A DNA stretch of 64,000 bases from Arctopsyche grandis (Eukaryota > Arthropoda > Insecta > Trichoptera > Hydropsychidae). The stretch is from positions 930,001 to 994,000 of the forward strand of contig NC_135355.1 in assembly GCF_051622035.1 (NCBI RefSeq), read 5' to 3'. The first letter of the stretch is position 1. The number at the start of each line of letters is the position of its first letter. Both the position numbers and the translations under genes were made by a program. Below the pieces are notes generated by a model that saw only the letters and a list, made by a program, of their open reading frames with translations, was not told where the DNA came from and did not search any database. Shown here in pieces: positions 58,275 to 64,000 of this stretch.

Positions 58275-58630
58275 ACTAGCTGAACCCGGCATGCGTTGCA
58301 ATGCCACAATAAGGCATAAAATTCCCGTTCCCGTTTCAAATGATTATTGGAGCTCAAATAACGTCTCTTCAAAGCCGAAAGTCTCTTTAAACCAACTGGT
58401 AACGTGTTTACCAACAAACACATTTCCTTGACTACATAATGGCGCTTCAAATTTTCGCGTCGGTAAAATCGTAATTACGAATATTATTATTAAGAGGTTT
58501 TTTTCACAGTAATCTTCCCGGAGATGCATACAACAAATCCTGAAAGTTCCATCGTAATCGGTTCAGTGGTTTAGGAGCCTATTCAAGACACACAGCCAGA
58601 CAGACATTCATTTTTATATGTATAGGTAGA
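58275..58630 (+). mobile_element. Retroposon copy (agctgaacccggcatgcg family)
   Basis: It matches 45975-46412. It starts agctgaacccggcatgcgtt and ends cagacagacattcatttttatatgtata. The frames through it on the minus strand are not coding. Confidence 0.72.
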
Positions 58631-58639
58631 TTTTAATCG

Positions 58640-60390
58640 AAATCAATAATATTCAACGACTTTCATTGGTTTTCGATGTTCCCAACAAATTTTTTAAAAT
58701 CTTGTTGTTTTTGTAATTTTACTTTTTTATATCACCGTGTGGTGCTCACTGTAAATGGAATATTATATTTATATTTATGTTTATTATTATTTTTTGTCTC
58801 ATTTTACAATTTTCTTTTTATATTTTATTCTGTATGTGTGCCTATTTAAATAAAATAAAAATAAAATAAGCCTTACATACATAGTTACAAAGTCTGTTTC
58901 GAAATCACATATTAGATATTACCACCAAATTGAAACTTGGCCTACAATATGCATTCGGACAACGTATAATTCGAAAAACAACGATTCGGGAAATCCGTTT
59001 TTTGAACAGCCAAGTAGAATAAAATTCGGTGAATTGATTTCAGCGAATTGCTTTTAAAAATTTTACCGGATACCATGACTTCGAACAAGTTACTGAATAC
59101 TGATTGTGACACGTGAGGATGTTAGAAATCGTCTCTTGAATACGTTATAACGAGAAGAAGATCATATACATATAATAGAGATGGAAGGACTATTGATATG
59201 GCCAAATATACATATGCATGTTTGTGAGATCACTTTATTTGAATACTACAACTATATATAAACTAAACGATAATTAGTAATCAAAGATGAAAATATATCA
59301 TGTTAAAATAGTTTCAATAAAAGCTTCCTAGTATAACTCTTAGTAAGCTCTCCAGTTTACGCTATCACGTATCTTCGTATTTTAAAAAAAGTCGTCTGCC
59401 CCAAAGCATTGCATCGGCGTTCCAAAAAGGATATCCACTAGTAAAATGCTATTCCCATGGGAATTCACATGTTCACACGATGATGTAGCAATTCTCAGAT
59501 CCAGCATGTTCTATATAGATAAGTAAATATAATATATCACCACTCTCTAACATCTACAATCCACCTTTGTCCTACTGAACACACACATACGACAATGCAC
59601 CGTTCGTTTTGGGCACCTAAAATGATAATTTATGGGCGAGTCGTGTGAAGTGATCCGATAGCGATCACAGTGATTAATCACTTGCTCCACCAATACGACG
59701 ACATGTCGCTAACAACTTGATAACATGGCTGATATATACGACATATTTCCAAAGCCAATATTACACCGTGTGCCGATAATGATCGATGGGAGAAAGATGA
59801 ACATTTCAAAAGAAAAACAATTAGTAGGTGTATCTCTATAAATGTGTCACAAACTACCAAGTTATGCACACTACTGAGTACATTCCATGTAAATGTAAGT
59901 AAAGGCTTATAAGACTTAAATCATTTTAGTCAAGAAAATTACTTTATATTTATATGTCTACTACATACTTAATAAATTAAGCATTTCGCAACAAATATCT
60001 GTGAGAAATTTACCATTACACAAAAGCTTACAAAATATAAAACCATTTAAAAGCTAAGTTTCAACTTTATTCATTCCCGTCATTAATAAATATATGTATG
60101 TTTATAAATAACTGTCATCATCATGACTTTTCATCTAGAAAGTATACGTTGTCCTATTTATTATTATAAAAAATATATATTTCTAATGTATCGACCAAAA
60201 ATATTAAAGCTTGTTCTATTTATACAGATATTATCTATTATCAGATAAGTCTTTGATATAATTGATATTGAAATTTTACTATAAATAATATGATATAGGA
60301 TTTATTATAATTGAGTACAGGTCATCTATTTAAAGATTATTTATGTAATTGAATATCAAAATCGGATCTTTCAAGTAATTTTTTTTCACT
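58640..60390. other. Region without a supported gene
   Basis: Both strands were read. 59340-59880 is somewhat GC-richer and unique. No gene, RNA or repeat is supported. Confidence 0.4.
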
Positions 60391-60394
60391 TCAA

Positions 60395-60465
60395 CTAGTG
60401 GTGTCCCACAGGGTTCTGATTTTGGACCAACGCTATTCGAAAATTTTAAAAAGTCTCTAGCTCAG
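60395..60465 (+). pseudogene. LINE reverse transcriptase motif fragment
   Basis: The plus strand reads TSSGVPQGSDFGPTLFE, the RT motif also seen at 25343 and 50300, then leaves LINE sequence. Too short to classify. Confidence 0.6.
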
Positions 60466-60679
60466 TATTTATTTACATAATACTTAAAAAGACTACTTGT
60501 AGATAAAGCAAACATATTAAAAGGTATTTAAGTATTCTTATTATTATTCACATTTTGAAATTTTTTGTATCGTTATATTGTCACAAGAGAATTTAGCCAC
60601 AATCAAAAAACAAAGATAAAGTAATAAAATGTATCTATAACGTATAATTAAAAACAGGACTGCTTTCGACAAATATTGT

Positions 60680-60998
60680 AACGTGAAAATTCCGTACCAA
60701 TTTACATAAAGTGGAGAATTCTGAGTGTGTGGGGAATAACGCTTTTGGAGTTTGTATTTCTAGTTAGTAGGCAATACGGATTTAAGGGAAAATAACAGTT
60801 TTGGAGAACGCTAGGCTTGTTCGGACTTCTGCAAGTCTGAACACTCGGCTACCTTCCTTTAAAAAGAGGAACACGCGGTGGACCGGAAAATTTTAAGCGA
60901 GCAGCTTTTCCGTTTGGACCGTAGAATTAATGCTGTGAAGCGAGTTTGACCTATCATGTATGCAGATTCATAAACCCACCCCTACGCAACAATAACAT
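60680..60998 (+). mobile_element. Possible solo LTR
   Basis: The segment starts TGTAACGTGAAAATTCCG, sharing the first eight bases with the solo LTR at 2029. It contains a TATA-like ttaaaaag near 60863, and ends around acgcaaca. It is GC-richer than its flanks. The flanking tetramers (atat and ataa) match only partly, so the boundaries are uncertain. Confidence 0.4.
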
Positions 60999-60999
60999 A

Positions 61000-61860
61000 A
61001 CTTACAAATCAAATATATCCAATTTGGTTTGTTAATAATTTATATATGAGCCGTTATATTTAAAAATGTCAAATGTCATAATTAACAATATTAAAAAAGT
61101 GGTTTGTAATACGTTTATTCTACTTTTCCAAGATTGTGGAAAAATCGAATTAAAATACGTGATAACAATTTGTGAATAAAGTCAAACAGAAATAGTGTTT
61201 TTGGAACTGAAAGTTGGACTTTTGCCATTTTCAAATATTATATAACGGCTCATATTATTTCCGATCTTTATAAATTGCAATAATATTTTTCTATAAATCG
61301 TTGAAAAATGGACTCTCTTTTTTATAACTGTGAAATGATTCAAATAAAGAATTGCTCATGTAGCTGGTTGAAATCACAAAAGGGTTACAACCCCTTCGGA
61401 CGTTAGTTTAAGCTGGCGACTAATGAAAAGTGACATAAAGTATAGTTTGTGGGAAAAAGCGTCCCAGAGGTCCCACTCTCGTTTCGCACACTCATCAATT
61501 TATTTATCGGAAATAAACGGGAAATGTTTTCAATTTCAAATTTTACGAACAGTGTGTCCCAAAAGAGTGGCACCACTTTACCCATAAGTGTCAAATGCAG
61601 GTGGAGTGCGCTTGACGTTGATTACCAATGTCACACCAAACGGTAAATGATTTCGTTTAAATGAAATAAATACAGGGCTTTCGAAAAATCTGAAATATAT
61701 TTTACAGAAAAATTTCTACTATATATGAAATTTTTATATAATTTAGAAATCGTTTAGTATTTTTCATTCATTCCATCACAGTGAGACTTTTTTTTAATAT
61801 ACATACATATGCATATGTAACTCGAATATCATAGATTTGGTAAAAACAATTTAAAATAAC
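61000..61860. other. Region without a supported gene
   Basis: AT-rich except 61390-61640, which is unique and GC-richer. The open frames at 61403-61646 on both strands overlap each other and show no domain. Confidence 0.4.
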
Positions 61861-61864
61861 CTAT

Positions 61865-62040
61865 TAGTGAAGTAAAAATATATATGAGAAATAATGCCCA
61901 TCATGCAAATTTTATAAGATATAGTGTGAAAATTTTATAGGTGGGAAAACAAATAAAATCTGACAAAATGAGTGAGGGGTGGAAAGTCAAACGTATAGAC
62001 TAAAGGCTAGTGGCTGTTACCGTCTCCAAAATTTTTGGTT
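61865..62040 (-). mobile_element. Family M repeat, partial subfamily II copy
   Basis: It matches the 44880-45000 part of the subfamily II copy (atgcaaattttataa, aataaaatctg) but lacks the conserved core. Confidence 0.45.
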
Positions 62041-62341
62041 TGTTTATTACGATTATATTTAAATGTTAAGAAATGCTCTGTACTTCACCTATGAAAAAAT
62101 AACCCAAATCTTTCCTACAAAATAAACAACCTTTTCCTCAATTGCGTCCAACAGCAATTAGACCTAAGTAGGTATCATCACCACTTGCGACCTAAAATGG
62201 TCCTCTCATATTAATCATATTCTCAACAAAAGTTACTCATTTTTGTATGTTATAAAACGTGTATTCAATTTTCTAAATTTAACTATTTTATCAAAAATAT
62301 ACATGTAAAACATGTAGAATCCTCATTTTAAAAAGGATATT

Positions 62342-62719
62342 ACATGTATTGAAAGGGTTCAAAGGAGAATTACAAAGATTCCTTTTGAACTCAAATCACT
62401 TTCTTATAACGAAAGATTGAAAATAATGAATCTCACTACATTGGAGACGAAAAGGACTAGAGGTGACTTAATCGAAGTCTATAAAATACTTAATAATCAC
62501 TATTATTTTCATATGTCTAATCTTATCACATTCAACGTAAGCACTCCCCTCAGAGGTCACTCGCTTAGACTCAAAAAAAAATCTAATAAATTGATCAGAG
62601 ATTTGTTCTTTTCAAACAGAGTGGTTTCAGTTTGGAATAGTCTTCCCAATGATATAGTAACCTCTTATAACGTTAATATTTTTAAGAATAAGCTTGATAC
62701 TTTTTTTAAAACTAAATGA
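62342..62719 (+). pseudogene. LINE ORF2 C-terminal domain fragment
   Basis: The frame reads IERVQRRITKIPFELKSLSY, then LTTLETKRTRGDLIEVYKIL, RGHSLRLKKKSNK and FFSNRVVSVWNSLPNDIV, ending FKNKLDTFFKTK at a TGA. This is the conserved region after the RT domain of many non-LTR elements (pattern LE.RR.RGDLIE.YKI...FFS.RVV..WN.LP). RT itself is missing. It differs from the LINE families at 12.7 and 25.3 kb. Confidence 0.85.
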
Positions 62720-63399
62720 TTTCTGTAATTCTTCTTTCCCATAATCGTATTTCTGGTTTTTTTTGTTTATATTTTATTTGCACTCTTATTTTTTTTTCTA
62801 ATATTGTTTTTTTAATGTCATTTAATTTTTCTCATTTTATTTGCATATATGTATGTATAATTTGTTAAAATATGTTTGATCAAACCCCTTGGGTTATCGG
62901 CTTTGCCGCCTCCCCCAAGTATATTAAATAAATGAATAAAATAAATAAATATTTCTCCATGAAATTAGCGGAAGCAATTAAAACCTCGCAAAATGGCAAA
63001 GTTTTAAAGTGATCGGAAGAATGTAGGCAGTTTGTCAGACCGATTGACGAAGTGAACCTAATAAAAACCTTCGGTTGACGTATACCATCAGTTTTTGACA
63101 AAAGACTCAACTCAAAAATTTCACTTCTACCGTTCATGACCTCGTGTATACGGTTCGGTGATTATTGGTCACAAAGCGCTCGTCCAAAAGTCATTAAAAT
63201 CTCTATAACGGAATATCTGGCAGCCGAAAAGTCCATCATACTAACGAGAACTTGATTGCCAAATATTGCGTATTTGCGATTTTCATAGCAAAAATTGTCT
63301 TTGTGACCACCGCAATGTGACCAATAATCCAATTACCAATACAATTATACATGTGAATTTTAAGGATAGTTCAACAAAATATTGTTAAAAGAAATATAC

Positions 63400-63620
63400 T
63401 ATGTGGACGATAGATGTCACCGAGAAAGATGATGCAGTATTTTCAAACGTGTCTATTACGATTTTTTCACCATGGAAATGGCGGACTTAATTTCCACATA
63501 TGTATATTGATGACCAATCCGAGCAAAGTGGCAAAATTTGAAAACGATCGAAAGAGGGTGGAAAAGAACCCAATTTTTTTCTGACAAAGAAATTGTAAGT
63601 GAAGTAAGAAGAGGCTAGTA
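63400..63620 (-). mobile_element. Family M repeat, subfamily II copy
   Basis: It shows caaacgtgtctattacgatt, then tgatgaccaatccgagcaaa and a closing gaagtaagaagaggcta, as at 45035-45220. Confidence 0.7.
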
Positions 63621-64000
63621 AAAATCCGTTGTTTTTCTTAAACATAAATACATACATATGTATGTATAATATGTTAATGTCCCTACACGCTTGAATTGAA
63701 AAAAAATTGAATGATTATAAGTATAAATACAAAAAAAAATCGTATAATTGAAAGAATAATTTCAAGGTTCCGTTGCTGAAGCTAAAAAAAAGCGTAAAAA
63801 TTTCCAACCAAAAAAACATCTTTCGGTAAAATTTTCAGTGTCTTTGTTGCGCCGTAAATATTCAACATTTTGTGATAAATTACTCGCGTAATGGCGAAAC
63901 GCAAAGACCTCTTTGATTTTTTGTTACTTAGTCGTATAAAATATTGTATACTTGCTTTCCAAAAAAAAAAAAAAAACCCACACTTTCGCTCTTATAGCCC

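Overview
This is an AT-rich nuclear window from an arthropod, almost certainly an insect. Evidence: spliced genes with GT-AG introns, a two-pore potassium channel exon and a BTB-BACK-kelch gene, a 5S rRNA gene and a U2 snRNA gene, and dense non-LTR retrotransposons, tRNA-derived SINEs, hAT, MULE and mariner relics. The order cannot be fixed from the sequence alone. Most of the 64 kb is transposon debris or unannotatable AT-rich DNA.

Three sets of host genes are visible. (1) 8378-9492 (+): the last coding exon of a K2P (TWIK-like) potassium channel. It enters in the middle of the first GYG selectivity filter and runs to a TGA at 9175-9177. The same frame then stays open for 104 more codons to a second TGA at 9490-9492, a candidate stop-codon readthrough extension. 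Earlier exons were not found. (2) 18081-14694 (-): a complete ten-exon BTB-BACK-kelch gene, reconstructed here base by base, with every junction GT-AG, every phase consistent and 557 codons before the stop. (3) 31712-31830 and 32079-32265 (+): a 5S rRNA gene and a U2 snRNA gene about 250 bp apart.

Layout: 1-7.3 kb holds LINE 3' fragments, a solo LTR with a 4-bp duplication, fold-back elements and copies of an unnamed interspersed repeat (called family M here). 7.5-11.8 kb holds a SINE, a hAT fragment touching the K2P splice acceptor, the K2P exon and its 3' flank. 12-14.6 kb holds LINE debris; 14.7-18.1 kb the kelch-like gene. 18.6-26.3 kb holds a triplicated mariner transposase fragment, an element with a 10-bp target duplication, family M copies and a LINE reverse transcriptase fragment. 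26.3-31.4 kb is mostly unremarkable. 31.7-32.3 kb is the small RNA pair. 32.57-40.21 kb is a hAT element split by a 6608-bp MULE-like element whose long inverted arms are dimeric satellite arrays; its 8-bp target duplication lies exactly where removing it rejoins the hAT reading frame. 40-64 kb holds further LINE, SINE, hAT, LTR-like and family M copies, microsatellites and several GC-richer unique islands that may be regulatory.

The strongest leads are the K2P readthrough candidate, the nested MULE with satellite arms, the 5S-U2 pairing, the stem-loop tail shared by a LINE and a SINE, and a roughly 145-bp periodic CCGGAAGT-box repeat.
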